Below are positions 7,535-16,528 of a DNA stretch of 58,340 nt, piece by piece. Below the pieces are notes generated by a model. That model saw only the letters and a list, made by a program, of their open reading frames with translations, was not told the DNA's origin and searched no databases. The translations under genes and the position numbers were made by a program. The stretch is from Bacteroidales bacterium (GTDB lineage: Bacteria; Bacteroidota; Bacteroidia; Bacteroidales; UBA932). The stretch spans positions 1-58,340 of the forward strand of contig JAFRXO010000072.1 in NCBI GenBank assembly GCA_017443465.1. The letters are read 5' to 3'. Every line of letters begins with the position of its first letter. The first letter of the stretch is position 1.

Positions 7535-10033
7535 TCAATCATTGTTCAGTTCTGCGATGTCCACAGGCCTCGGGGTCCTGTCACCCATCAGCCACTGGGT
7601 GTAGAAATCGGCCATCTCCCAGAAGAAATACTCGTTAAGGTCGGCGTAACCGTGCCTCTGCCCAGGGATCAGAGAGAAAGAGAAGCGCTTGTTGGCCCTC
7701 ATGAGGGCATTGACCACCCGGATAGTGTTGGAAGGATGTACATTGTTGTCAATGTCTCCCGTAACCAGCAGCAGGTGTCCCTTCAGGTTCTTGGCAAGAT
7801 CCTGGTTCTTCTCGATATGGTACACGAATGTAGTGTCCCCGTCCACTATCTTCTCCTGGATGCCGTGGTGCTGTTCGCTCCACCAGCGGTTGTAGATGGA
7901 GTTGTCGTGATTGCCCGAACACGAGACGGCCACCTTGAAGAAATCGGGATAGGTAAGGATGGCTGCGGTGGACATGAAACCTCCTCCGGAATGGCCGTGT
8001 ATGCCGACACGGGACTCATCCATCCAGGGATACCTGGCGCAAAGTTGCTGGAGCGCGTATTTCTGGTCCTCGAGACCGTAATCGCGCAGATTGCCGTAGC
8101 CGAAATTGTGGTACCACTTGGAACGGTCGGGATGCCCTCCCCTGTTGCCTACCGTTATGACTATGAAGCCAAGCTGGGCCAGCCTGTCGACGCGGGTGAA
8201 GTTCCTGCTCCACGAGATATTGTTGGCCTCGACCTGGGGCCCGGGATAGACATAGTCGCAGACCGGATAGACCTTGGTGGAATCGAAATCGAAAGGCTTG
8301 TAGATCGCTCCGTAAAGATCGGTGATCCCGTCGGCGGCCTTTACGCTGAACCTCTCGGGGAATTTGTAGCCTGCGGCCAAAAGCTGTGAGAAATCCGATT
8401 CCTCCAGGTCCATGACCTTCCGCCCGGCCCCGGAATAGAGAGCCGAAGCCGGTTTGTAGTCCACCCGGGAATAATTGGCTACGAACCACTTGCCGCTGTA
8501 GCTGCTCCTGGCGTCCACATCCATGTCAGGCATATCCAGCTGTTTCGGGGCCCCTCCTGAGAGCCCGACGCGGAATGTATGGGCCTGATAAGGATTCTCT
8601 CCCTTGTTGAAACCGCATATGCTTACAATAAGTCCTCCGCCGGCCTCGTCCACTCCCCTGACATCCTCAACGTGCCATGCACCTTCGGTGAGGTTGCGGA
8701 TAAGCTTGCCTTCAGAATCGTAGAGGTAGAGATTCGCCCAGCCGTTACGCTCCGACCAATGCACTATCTGGCTTCCGTTCTTCAGCAGGACCGGATTGCG
8801 GTACTCGACATATGTGTTCGAACGCTCCGAGATCACAGTCTTTGTAGAGTCAGAGGAAATATCCACCCGGCACATGTCATACCTCTTGAGGTCACGGCTG
8901 ATACGGCCAAGATAGAAGCAGCCGTCATCCCCCAGCCATTTTCCGTTACGGAAGTCCTTGTAAGCATCCTCGGCAGTAGGACGTGCCGGATATATGTCCA
9001 TCTCCTGCTCCTTGAAAGCGGTGGTCTTTATATGCTTGTACTGTCCCGAAGGCATTTCAAAGACATAGAGGTAACCTGTTGCGCCTTTCTCTCCGGGCAT
9101 CTGGTACTTGTAGGTCTCCAGTGTGGGACGGGGATTGCTCAGGGCGTTGATCACCCAGAAGTCCTTGATTGCGGACATGTCCCATTTGATGGTGGCGAAA
9201 TGCCTGGAATCCGGAGCCCAGCGCAAACTGGAGGGATAAACCCTCTTGGTCGAATCCGTAGTGGTGTTCCCGTGATAATTCTCGACTCCCCAGCTGAAGT
9301 CATGGGTTCCGTCCCGGGTCAGGCGGGTCTCCACTATGGTGGAGTCCTTGGGATTCTTCGCTGCCTTGCGGAGGGAAGTGGAATCCATGTACCACAGATC
9401 ATTGTTCTTCATGTAGATACCGACTTTCCCGTCCGGCGAGACAACGGCCCAATCGGGATATTTCCTGGGCTGTTCGGGAATCTGGGTAAGCTCCTTGCTC
9501 CCTATGTCATAGCGGAAGTGGAAGACTTTCTTGCGCATCTTGGGCTCCTTCCCTTTGCCGTCCTTCGAGGTCTCGGCATCGGGGTCGGGCTCATCCGCAG
9601 TGCTCCTGATGTCGAAGGTGAAGTATTTGTCCTCCTTGAGTTTCAGGTTAGAGAAGGGAATATGCTGGGCATCGAAAGGATCGCGGACGATTTCCGTCAG
9701 CTGCATGGCAAGTTTCTCAAGGTCGAATACCTCTTCCTTCTTTCCGGTAGAAGGATCGACCATATAATAAACCGTCCCCGCCGATGTTTTCCAATCGTAC
9801 CAGAACTTGTCAGAATCCTTGAACCACCTGGGGGTCACTGCGGTGGAGTAGACCATCTGCCCCACTTTCTTGGCGGAGAACCTGGCAGCCTGGGCGTAGT
9901 CTGCCTTCGTAACCTTCTCGGGGCGGGCCCGGAAGGCCACGGGCGGCTGCGCACCGGCCGGAACGAAGGCGAGAGCCAGCACCGCTGATATGATTATCTT
10001 TTTATTCAGCATATAGCGAAACAATTGTTTCAT
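7535..10033 (-). CDS. S9 family dipeptidyl peptidase (DPP IV type), exported
   Basis: An exported serine peptidase with a DPP IV N-terminal propeller (from about residue 80 to 520) and a C-terminal alpha/beta-hydrolase domain. The nucleophile elbow is GIHGHSGGGF (Ser near 682), with the acid in TGDIDNNVHP (near 760) and the His in PGQRHGYAD (near 794). The probable start at 10033 (MKQLFRYMLNKK) has AGGA a few bases upstream; an internal start at 10012 would also give a signal peptide (KKIIISAVLALAFVPAGAQ). Either start overlaps the 3' end of xylA. The peptidase likely trims peptides in the periplasm. A close paralog, with the same downstream partner type, lies at 55.2-57.6 kb. Confidence 0.9.
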   Translation of the reverse strand: MKQLFRYMLNKKIIISAVLALAFVPAGAQPPVAFRARPEKVTKADYAQAARFSAKKVGQMVYSTAVTPRWFKDSDKFWYDWKTSAGTVYYMVDPSTGKKEEVFDLEKLAMQLTEIVRDPFDAQHIPFSNLKLKEDKYFTFDIRSTADEPDPDAETSKDGKGKEPKMRKKVFHFRYDIGSKELTQIPEQPRKYPDWAVVSPDGKVGIYMKNNDLWYMDSTSLRKAAKNPKDSTIVETRLTRDGTHDFSWGVENYHGNTTTDSTKRVYPSSLRWAPDSRHFATIKWDMSAIKDFWVINALSNPRPTLETYKYQMPGEKGATGYLYVFEMPSGQYKHIKTTAFKEQEMDIYPARPTAEDAYKDFRNGKWLGDDGCFYLGRISRDLKRYDMCRVDISSDSTKTVISERSNTYVEYRNPVLLKNGSQIVHWSERNGWANLYLYDSEGKLIRNLTEGAWHVEDVRGVDEAGGGLIVSICGFNKGENPYQAHTFRVGLSGGAPKQLDMPDMDVDARSSYSGKWFVANYSRVDYKPASALYSGAGRKVMDLEESDFSQLLAAGYKFPERFSVKAADGITDLYGAIYKPFDFDSTKVYPVCDYVYPGPQVEANNISWSRNFTRVDRLAQLGFIVITVGNRGGHPDRSKWYHNFGYGNLRDYGLEDQKYALQQLCARYPWMDESRVGIHGHSGGGFMSTAAILTYPDFFKVAVSCSGNHDNSIYNRWWSEQHHGIQEKIVDGDTTFVYHIEKNQDLAKNLKGHLLLVTGDIDNNVHPSNTIRVVNALMRANKRFSFSLIPGQRHGYADLNEYFFWEMADFYTQWLMGDRTPRPVDIAELNND

Positions 10034-11321
10034 AGAGTTCCTGTTTTCCCGAAATCTGTTTCGGCTCCCCATTCTTCCTGGCATATGCCACTACATCCTC
10101 GAGGCTCATCCTGCCTTCTTCGAAGGCCTTGCCCTCTCCGGCGTCGAAGCTGGAATAGCGCTCCTTGAGCATCTTCGGAAGCGGGGATTCGCTTACGATC
10201 CTGGCGGCGTTCAAAAGGGCGCGGGCAAGCGCATCCATTCCGCTGATGTGAGCGATGAATATGTCTTCCGGGTCGGTTGAATTGCGTCTGAGTTTTGCGT
10301 CGAAGTTGCAGCCGCCGTTTCCGAGGCCGCCGTTACGTATAATCTGGAGAAAAGCCTGGGTCAGCTCGAAATTGTCCAGAGGGAACTGGTCGGTGTCCCA
10401 GCCGTTCTGTGCATCTCCGCGGTTCGCATCGATGCTTCCGAGCATATGATTGTCCACCGCCACTGCGAGTTCCTCTTCGAATGTGTGTCCGGCGAGGGTG
10501 GCGTGATTTACCTCGATGTTGACCTTGAAGTCCTTGTCGAGGCCGTGTGTGCGGAGGAAGCCTATGACTGTCTCGGTGTCGAAATCATATTGATGCTTAG
10601 TCGGTTCCATCGGCTTTGGCTCAATCAGGAAGGTCCCTTTGAAGCCCTTGGCGCGGGCATAGTCGCGGGCCATTCCGAGCATTGTGGCCAGGTGTTCTTT
10701 CTCCCTTTTCATGTCGGTGTTGAGGACGCTCATGTAACCTTCGCGGCCACCCCAGAACACGTAGTTGGTGCCGCCAAGCTTTATAGTAGCGTCAATGGCA
10801 TTCTTTATCTGGACGCAGGCCCTGGCAACCACGTCGAAATCGGGATTCGTAGCGGCCCCGTTCATATAGCGCTTGTGACCGAACACATTGGCAGTTCCCC
10901 AGAGGTTCTTGATGGGAGTCCCCGCCATTTTCTCCTTTATGTAATCGGTAATCGCAGAGAGGTTCTTCTCATATGCCTGGATGTCGTCACAGTCCTCGAC
11001 GAGGTCGATGTCATGGAAGCAGAAATACTCGATTCCGAGCTTCTCCATTATCTCAAAACCGGCATCCACCTTGTCCTTGGCCCTCTGGAGCGGATCCGCT
11101 GCCTTGTCCCATTCATATGAACGGGTCTGCCCGCCGAACTGGTCTCCGCTGGCCTGTCCCAGTGTGTGCCACCAGGCCATTGCGAATTTGAGCCAGTCCT
11201 TCATAGGCTTGCCGAGGACGATGCGCTCGGGCTCATAATAGTGGAATGCAAGAGGATTATGACTGTCTTTTCCCTCGAAGGGAATCTTTCCTATAAATGG
11301 AAAATACTCTTTTGTTGCCAT
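10002..11321 (-). CDS. xylA: Xylose isomerase
   Basis: Cytoplasmic xylose isomerase converts D-xylose to D-xylulose with two divalent metals. The product (439 aa, normal class II length) has the N-terminal YFPFIGKIPFEG, the catalytic region FCFHDIDLVED near residue 100 (His and Asp), the metal-binding FLIEPKPMEPTKHQYDFD near 233, and VNIEVNHATLAGHTFEEEL, GSIDANRGD in the usual order. It lies 3 bp after xylB, and the downstream peptidase gene overlaps its end. No transporter or regulator for xylose is visible nearby. Confidence 0.97.
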   Translation of the reverse strand: MATKEYFPFIGKIPFEGKDSHNPLAFHYYEPERIVLGKPMKDWLKFAMAWWHTLGQASGDQFGGQTRSYEWDKAADPLQRAKDKVDAGFEIMEKLGIEYFCFHDIDLVEDCDDIQAYEKNLSAITDYIKEKMAGTPIKNLWGTANVFGHKRYMNGAATNPDFDVVARACVQIKNAIDATIKLGGTNYVFWGGREGYMSVLNTDMKREKEHLATMLGMARDYARAKGFKGTFLIEPKPMEPTKHQYDFDTETVIGFLRTHGLDKDFKVNIEVNHATLAGHTFEEELAVAVDNHMLGSIDANRGDAQNGWDTDQFPLDNFELTQAFLQIIRNGGLGNGGCNFDAKLRRNSTDPEDIFIAHISGMDALARALLNAARIVSESPLPKMLKERYSSFDAGEGKAFEEGRMSLEDVVAYARKNGEPKQISGKQELYETIVSLYAE

Positions 11322-11324
11322 GAT

Positions 11325-12797
11325 TTATATTAATGATTTATTCAATTCATCTTTCCAGCGCTGATAGGCCTCTGCATATCCCTTGTCTTCCCCGGGCTCC
11401 GTAGTGGATATCTTTTCCAGGGAAGCGAAGGCTTCGGCCGCATCTGCATATGTCCCCGAACCGATGCCTGCACCGCGGGCTGCGCCGAGGCTGCCGTCAG
11501 TGTCGTACAAGTCTATGACTGCCCCCGTAACGCCTGCAAAGGTCTCCCTGAAGACAGGGCTGAGGAACATATTGGCATGGCCGGCGTGTATATGGCTGAC
11601 GTCAATACCCATTCCGCCCATTATCTCCATTCCGTACTTGAACGCGAACACGACCCCTTCCTGGGCGGCACGTACAAGGTGCTTCCAGCTGTGACGGTTG
11701 AAATCCATCCCGCTCACCCTGAAAGAGGGGGTGCGGTTCCCGAGCATCCTTTCCTCTCCGTTGCCGAACGGAAGGATGCACACTCCATCGCATCCGACGG
11801 GAATCTCTTCTGCGACAGCATTCATCTGGTCATATGTCATTCCTTCCGGAGCGATGTTGCGGCGGACCCAGGAATTGAGGATGCCGCAGCTGTTGATGCA
11901 GAGAAGCACTCCCAGGCGCGGATCCTTTCCGCGGTGGTTCACATGGGCGAAGGAATTGACCCTCGAAGCCGGATCGGACACCACCTTGGAGTTGACCCCA
12001 TAGACAACTCCAGAAGTGCCGGCTGTCGCGGCTATCTCTCCAGGCTCAAGCACTGCGAGGCTGAGAGCGTTGTTGGGTTGATCTCCGGCACGGTAGCATA
12101 TGGGTGTCCCGGCCGTAAGGCCGAGCTGTGACGCAGCCTCGGCGCCGATCCTGCCCTGATCTCCGAAAGTAGGCACGATCCGAGGGATCAGGCTGCCGTC
12201 GAAACCGAACCAGCGCAGCAGGAAATCCGCTACCCTGTCCTCCTTGAAATCCCAGAACATCCCCTCCGACAGGCCGCTCACCGTGGTGGTGGCCTCCCCG
12301 CACATACGCGCGGCGATGTAGTCTCCCGGAAGCATTATCTTCCAGATCTTTCCATATGTTTCAGGTTCGTTCTCCTTCACCCATGCCAGTTTCGACGCGG
12401 TGAAGTTTCCCGGAGAGTTCAGAAGATGCTCCAGGCAGAACCCTTCTCCGATTCCGCGGGATGCCTTCTCCCCATATGGAACGGCGCGGCTGTCGCACCA
12501 TATGATCGACGGGCGCAGCGGCCTCAGGTCCCTGTCTACGCACACCAATCCGTGCATCTGGTAGCTCAGTCCTATGGCTGAAACACATCCGGGGTCTCGC
12601 CCATCCATGACATCCCGGGTGGCCAGGACTAGGTTTTCCCACCACATTTCAGGGTCCTGTTCGGCCCATCCGGGCCGGGGCGAGGATATGAGGGCCTCAC
12701 TCCTTGGCCTTGCCGAGGAAGCGACACACTTCCCGGTGCCGGCATCCAGGAGGGACACCTTGACGGAGGAAGTTCCTATATCGTATCCGAGAAGCAT
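11325..12797 (-). CDS. xylB: Xylulokinase
   Basis: A FGGY-family carbohydrate kinase (490 aa) that phosphorylates D-xylulose to xylulose 5-phosphate. Motifs: the N-terminal ATP-binding strand MLLGYDIGTSSVKVSLLD, SYQMHGLVCVD with the Gln-Met-His substrate loop near residue 76, IIWCDSRA, and GTSGVVYG near 255. The adjacency to xylA fixes the substrate as xylulose and not another pentulose. The start is in a CATATG context. It begins 6 bp after the stop of the upstream GH29 gene, so the two are co-transcribed. Confidence 0.95.
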   Translation of the reverse strand: MLLGYDIGTSSVKVSLLDAGTGKCVASSARPRSEALISSPRPGWAEQDPEMWWENLVLATRDVMDGRDPGCVSAIGLSYQMHGLVCVDRDLRPLRPSIIWCDSRAVPYGEKASRGIGEGFCLEHLLNSPGNFTASKLAWVKENEPETYGKIWKIMLPGDYIAARMCGEATTTVSGLSEGMFWDFKEDRVADFLLRWFGFDGSLIPRIVPTFGDQGRIGAEAASQLGLTAGTPICYRAGDQPNNALSLAVLEPGEIAATAGTSGVVYGVNSKVVSDPASRVNSFAHVNHRGKDPRLGVLLCINSCGILNSWVRRNIAPEGMTYDQMNAVAEEIPVGCDGVCILPFGNGEERMLGNRTPSFRVSGMDFNRHSWKHLVRAAQEGVVFAFKYGMEIMGGMGIDVSHIHAGHANMFLSPVFRETFAGVTGAVIDLYDTDGSLGAARGAGIGSGTYADAAEAFASLEKISTTEPGEDKGYAEAYQRWKDELNKSLI

Positions 12798-12803
12798 ATG
12801 AAC

Positions 12804-14096
12804 TTATTTTACCTCAACGTTTTCCAATTTGATTACCACAGGATTGGGCCACTTGTTGTTGGTGTACATCCTCTGTCCGTTGACGGCACTAACCTCCAGG
12901 CCGCCCTTCCCCTGGCGGAAGGAGTGGGAAGCATCGAAGCCGAGTTTGTACTCCACGAGTTCCCCTCCGTGCCCAAGGACGCTGACCTTGGTCTTGTCGG
13001 TAGCCTTCAATGACTTGAAAACAAAATCCCTGCGCATCCCATATGGCCAGTTCTCCCCTCCCTGGACGAAGGCGTAAACTGTCTTCCCGTCCTTGGACGC
13101 GGTGAACCATATGTCGTCTTCCTTGCACCGCTTCAGCGGCCTAATCCCGTGTATGGATTCGGTATTGGCCAGGTTCCACAAGGCGACTTCCCTGAGCAGG
13201 GCCTCCTGCTCTATCTGGAGCTCTCCGTTGGGTTTCGGCCCGACATTCAGAAGGAGGTTCCCTCCCTTGGCCCTTGTCTCGATAAGCATGTTGATGATCT
13301 GGGTGCCGCTCTTGTGAGGATCGTTTGTAGGCTTGTACTGCCAGTCCGTACCCATTGTGAAGCAGGACTCCCAAGGTCCTTTCACTGACTCCTCGGGGAT
13401 CTTCTGCTCCGGGGTCTCCATCTGTCCGCGGGTCACTACCACGTCGCTCTGGAGTTCCCATGCATATTCCTTGAGACCATCGGCCGGGCCGTCGAAGAAC
13501 AGGATGTCAATCTTTCCGTAATTGGTGAGTATCTCTTTCAGCTGCGCCTTGTCATATTCCATGAGGCCGGGGTTCTCCGCCGGGAAACATGTGGGATGGA
13601 GACGGCGGGTGACCGGCTGTCCGTGCTTATGGAAATAATAGAAATCCTCCGGAGAGAAATAGATTCCGATCGCTATACCCTGCCTGCGGAAGGCTTCTAT
13701 GATCTCGCGCATGAGGTCCTTCCCGCAGGGAGTGTTCATTACGTTGAAAGGAGTTGTCTTCGTGTCCCACATGCAGAAACCGGAGTGGTGCTTGGAGGTG
13801 AAAACTACGTACTCCATTCCGGCAAGTTTGGCCAGGACGGCCCAGTCATCAGGACAGAAATCCTTGGGATTGAATGTCTTGGGAAGTTCGTTGATGAACC
13901 TGCCCAGGTAATCTTCGGAGGCTCCGGCCATGGAATGGCTGATTACCGCCCCGACCTGGGAATCCATACTCCAATGGATGAACATCCCGAAGCCCATATC
14001 CATGAACCACTGTTCCCTGGAGGGCTTGTTGCCGGCGGAAAGCGTACCTGCCGCTACGGCCAGGCAAAGCAACAGCGAAAGGATCCTTTTCATCAT
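12804..14096 (-). CDS. GH29 alpha-L-fucosidase, exported
   Basis: The product (430 aa) has a signal peptide (MMKRILSLLLCLAVAAGTLSAG) and a GH29 catalytic barrel: WFMDMGFGMFIHWSMDS near residue 30, YVVFTSKHHSGFCMWDT near 100, and IDILFFDGPAD near 205, where the Asp is the likely nucleophile; GNLLLNVGPKPNG follows near 300. It should release terminal L-fucose (or a related 6-deoxy or xylo substrate) outside the cytoplasm. The start at 14096 overlaps the previous stop as ATGA. Its place between a sugar isomerase-like gene and xylB is unusual. A second, longer GH29 lies at 25.5-27.2 kb. Confidence 0.9.
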   Translation of the reverse strand: MMKRILSLLLCLAVAAGTLSAGNKPSREQWFMDMGFGMFIHWSMDSQVGAVISHSMAGASEDYLGRFINELPKTFNPKDFCPDDWAVLAKLAGMEYVVFTSKHHSGFCMWDTKTTPFNVMNTPCGKDLMREIIEAFRRQGIAIGIYFSPEDFYYFHKHGQPVTRRLHPTCFPAENPGLMEYDKAQLKEILTNYGKIDILFFDGPADGLKEYAWELQSDVVVTRGQMETPEQKIPEESVKGPWESCFTMGTDWQYKPTNDPHKSGTQIINMLIETRAKGGNLLLNVGPKPNGELQIEQEALLREVALWNLANTESIHGIRPLKRCKEDDIWFTASKDGKTVYAFVQGGENWPYGMRRDFVFKSLKATDKTKVSVLGHGGELVEYKLGFDASHSFRQGKGGLEVSAVNGQRMYTNNKWPNPVVIKLENVEVK

Positions 14097-14944
14097 TTCA
14101 TCGATTCGAACTCCGAGTTGAAATACTCGATGCACTTCTTAATGTCAGGAACTGAATTGTCCCAGTTGTACTCATATTCAATCGCGAAATAGCCTTTGAA
14201 TCCCTGGTCCTTCAGAATACGGAGCATAGAGGGGACATCAAGCACCCCTGTCCCCCATATGACATCGTGCGGACCGCCCTCAGCACTCTCCGGGGCTATG
14301 TCCTTGAAATGGAGGGATATGATCCTGCCGTCCAGCTTACGCAGGCAGTCAAGGTGGTCCAGCCCGCATCTTTTCCAATGACCGACATCGGCACAGGAAC
14401 CGAGTCTGGAAGAGCGGGAGGAAACGGCCGAGAGAAGGCTGTCAGGTGTCCAGTAGGTAGAAGGTTTCGGATGGTTGTGGACGGAAACAGCGATACCGTA
14501 TCTGTCGGAGAGTTTTTCCACGAGATCCCAGTCCGCCATCGGAGGCTCCGCGGAAATGTATTCGAGTCCCATTGCCTTGGCGAACTCGAACTCTTTCTCC
14601 CATTCGCTTGGATCAGACGGGACGAAAACTCCGGAACCTACGATCTTTACCCCTTTTGAAGAAGCCAGGTCGAGGATTTCCTTGCGGGTCTGTTCATCCA
14701 TCCCATATCCGAATACCTGGTCTCCCCATTTGCCTCCGAGGCGATGTCCGGGGAAAGCCTCGATGTACTTTACTCCGAGTTCTGCGGTCTTGTCCAATGC
14801 CTCCCCAAAAGAGACTTTATGGAATGTATAGGACTGCATCGCCAGCTTCCAGCCATACTTTTCAGCTTTGGTCTGCTTGGGCGAACAAGCCACGGCAGCC
14901 ACTGAAAGGACAGCGACTGCCACTAAGAGAGCTTTTTTAATCAT
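14093..14944 (-). CDS. Sugar phosphate isomerase/epimerase-like lipoprotein (AP2 TIM barrel)
   Basis: The 283-aa product has a lipoprotein signal (VLSVAAVAC, Cys near residue 19) followed by a xylose-isomerase-like TIM barrel: WKLAMQSYTFHKVSFGEALDKTAELGVKYIEAF, ISVHNHP-like VSVHNHPKPSTYW near 160, SCADVGHWKRCG near 195, and GYFAIEYEYNWDNS at the end. The metal-ligand Glu/Asp/His positions are plausible. Being exported, it probably acts on a glycoside-derived sugar and not a sugar phosphate. It overlaps the Gfo/Idh gene by 8 bp and the GH29 gene by 4 bp. The substrate is unknown. Confidence 0.82.
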   Translation of the reverse strand: MIKKALLVAVAVLSVAAVACSPKQTKAEKYGWKLAMQSYTFHKVSFGEALDKTAELGVKYIEAFPGHRLGGKWGDQVFGYGMDEQTRKEILDLASSKGVKIVGSGVFVPSDPSEWEKEFEFAKAMGLEYISAEPPMADWDLVEKLSDRYGIAVSVHNHPKPSTYWTPDSLLSAVSSRSSRLGSCADVGHWKRCGLDHLDCLRKLDGRIISLHFKDIAPESAEGGPHDVIWGTGVLDVPSMLRILKDQGFKGYFAIEYEYNWDNSVPDIKKCIEYFNSEFESMK

Positions 14945-16463
14945 TTGGCATGTCGGGTAATGAATATCCATTGTGATAGGTGTGACGGACCCATTCTTCC
15001 GCCATCTCCTTGGCGTTGAATTCGGCATAGCGGCGGTCGAAACGCGGGTCGCCGTCGATAACCTTGAAGTCGTCGTAGTTGACAATCCGGATCTTGTCGG
15101 TTGCGGAGATATTGGTGAAGCGCATGGCTTCTCCGTCCCACTTCAGTTCACGATGAAGTCCGGTAGGACCGGACAGGCGTACAGCCAGGACTCCCATGTC
15201 TACCATCTCCGTGAAAGGACCGGAAATCTGGAAGTTGGAAGACGTCTCGACACGGTTCTCCGGAGATTCCTTGCATGCTCGGATCCAGTCCTGCTCATGG
15301 GCATTGGTACTCCATATGTCTCCGTTTCCTCCTGGGACTCTCCTGATGACAGGCTTGGGCTCCTTGAAAAATTCCATAGAAGACTTGGGCAGCAGGACAG
15401 GCTTCAGGCCGTAGCAGCCGGCCATGATCTTTCCCTTGGTTCCGACGAAGATAAGGCCTCCGTTCTCGTCTCCCATCATCTCCCCGTCGGGAAGTTCCTC
15501 CGGGCGGTCGGGAAGGAGTCCGCCGTCGTACCAGTGGACCTTCAGTTCAGGCATCTTGACATTGCCTTTCGGGGCGCGGGCCGGGAAGGTGTAGGTGATG
15601 GTCTCGGCGTGAGGCGGGGAATAGAGGTTGCTCAGAGTAGAACTTGCCATGACGCTGGTAGGATATTTCACTCCCAGAGCCATCACTATCGGGTCCATTA
15701 TATGGCATGCCATGTCTCCGAGGGCTCCGGTACCGAAATCATAGAATCCTCTCCAGTTCCACGGAGTGTAAGCCGGATCATATGGCCTCATTTCCGCCGG
15801 ACCGATGAACAGGTCCCAGTCCAGGGTCTTCGGGACCTTTACTCCTCCGGCTGGCTGCATGAGTCCCTGGGGCCAGATGGGACGGTCGGTCCATGCATGG
15901 ACCTCATAGACATCACCTATGACACCGGACCATATCCATTCTGAAAGCTGGCGACAGTCATCGAAAGAGTTCCCCTGGTTGCCCATCTGGGTGGCCACTT
16001 TGTATTTCTTCGCGAGTTTTGTCAGCAGGCGTGCCTCATATACCGAATGGGTAAGCGGCTTCTGGACATATACATGCTTCCCCAAAGTCATGGCATTGGC
16101 GGCGATGACTGCATGTGTGTGATCCGGAGTGGCAACCACGACGGCATCAATGTCTTTCCCCATCTGGTCCAGCATCACCCTCCAGTCCTTGAATCGTTTG
16201 GCCGAAGGGTAATCGTTGAATGTCTTCATGGCGTAGCTCCAGTCCACGTCGCACAGGGCCACAATGTTCTCTGTGGACATATTCTTGAGATTCCTGCGCC
16301 CGACACCTCCGATCCCGACTCCTGCGATGTTCAGTTTGTCACTGGGAGCCACATGCCCGAGGGTCTTGCCGAGGACATGGCTTGGGACGATGGTAAAAGC
16401 TGCGGTTCCTGCTACTGCAGTGAGGCTTGTCTTGATAAAATCTCTTCTGGAATATCCTTTCAT
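14937..16463 (-). CDS. Tat-exported Gfo/Idh/MocA oxidoreductase
   Basis: The 508-aa product has a twin-arginine signal (SRRDFIKTSL at 5-14), as in GFOR-like enzymes exported with bound cofactor. The Rossmann motif is GVGIGGVGRRN near residue 48. The usual EKP motif is QKP (YVQKPLTHSVYEARLL, near 135), and GALGDMACHIMDP near 250 supplies a likely active-site His. These enzymes oxidise or reduce sugar hydroxyls, including C3 of glycosides. It is the first gene of the seven-gene operon running down to 6957 and has a strong promoter-like sequence 23 bp upstream. Confidence 0.9.
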   Translation of the reverse strand: MKGYSRRDFIKTSLTAVAGTAAFTIVPSHVLGKTLGHVAPSDKLNIAGVGIGGVGRRNLKNMSTENIVALCDVDWSYAMKTFNDYPSAKRFKDWRVMLDQMGKDIDAVVVATPDHTHAVIAANAMTLGKHVYVQKPLTHSVYEARLLTKLAKKYKVATQMGNQGNSFDDCRQLSEWIWSGVIGDVYEVHAWTDRPIWPQGLMQPAGGVKVPKTLDWDLFIGPAEMRPYDPAYTPWNWRGFYDFGTGALGDMACHIMDPIVMALGVKYPTSVMASSTLSNLYSPPHAETITYTFPARAPKGNVKMPELKVHWYDGGLLPDRPEELPDGEMMGDENGGLIFVGTKGKIMAGCYGLKPVLLPKSSMEFFKEPKPVIRRVPGGNGDIWSTNAHEQDWIRACKESPENRVETSSNFQISGPFTEMVDMGVLAVRLSGPTGLHRELKWDGEAMRFTNISATDKIRIVNYDDFKVIDGDPRFDRRYAEFNAKEMAEEWVRHTYHNGYSLPDMPND

Positions 16464-16485
16464 ATCGCGTTATAATTATGCTTTT

Positions 16486-16519
16486 CAAATATAACAAATA
16501 AAGACTATTTTTACACAAA
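16486..16519 (-). promoter_or_regulatory. Promoter of the 16.5-7.0 kb operon
   Basis: On the minus strand TTTG (516-519 of the 16 kb block) and TATATTTG (486-493) are separated by 22 bp, matching the Bacteroidetes -33/-7 pattern. It sits in the 65-bp gap between divergent genes. The plus strand has only a weak candidate for the acyltransferase (TATTTTTA). Confidence 0.7.
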
Positions 16520-16528
16520 CGAATACAT

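Noticed and set aside
8579-9988. A 469-codon open frame antisense to the first S9 peptidase
   Set aside because: Shadow of the propeller-coding region, with no start context or motif.
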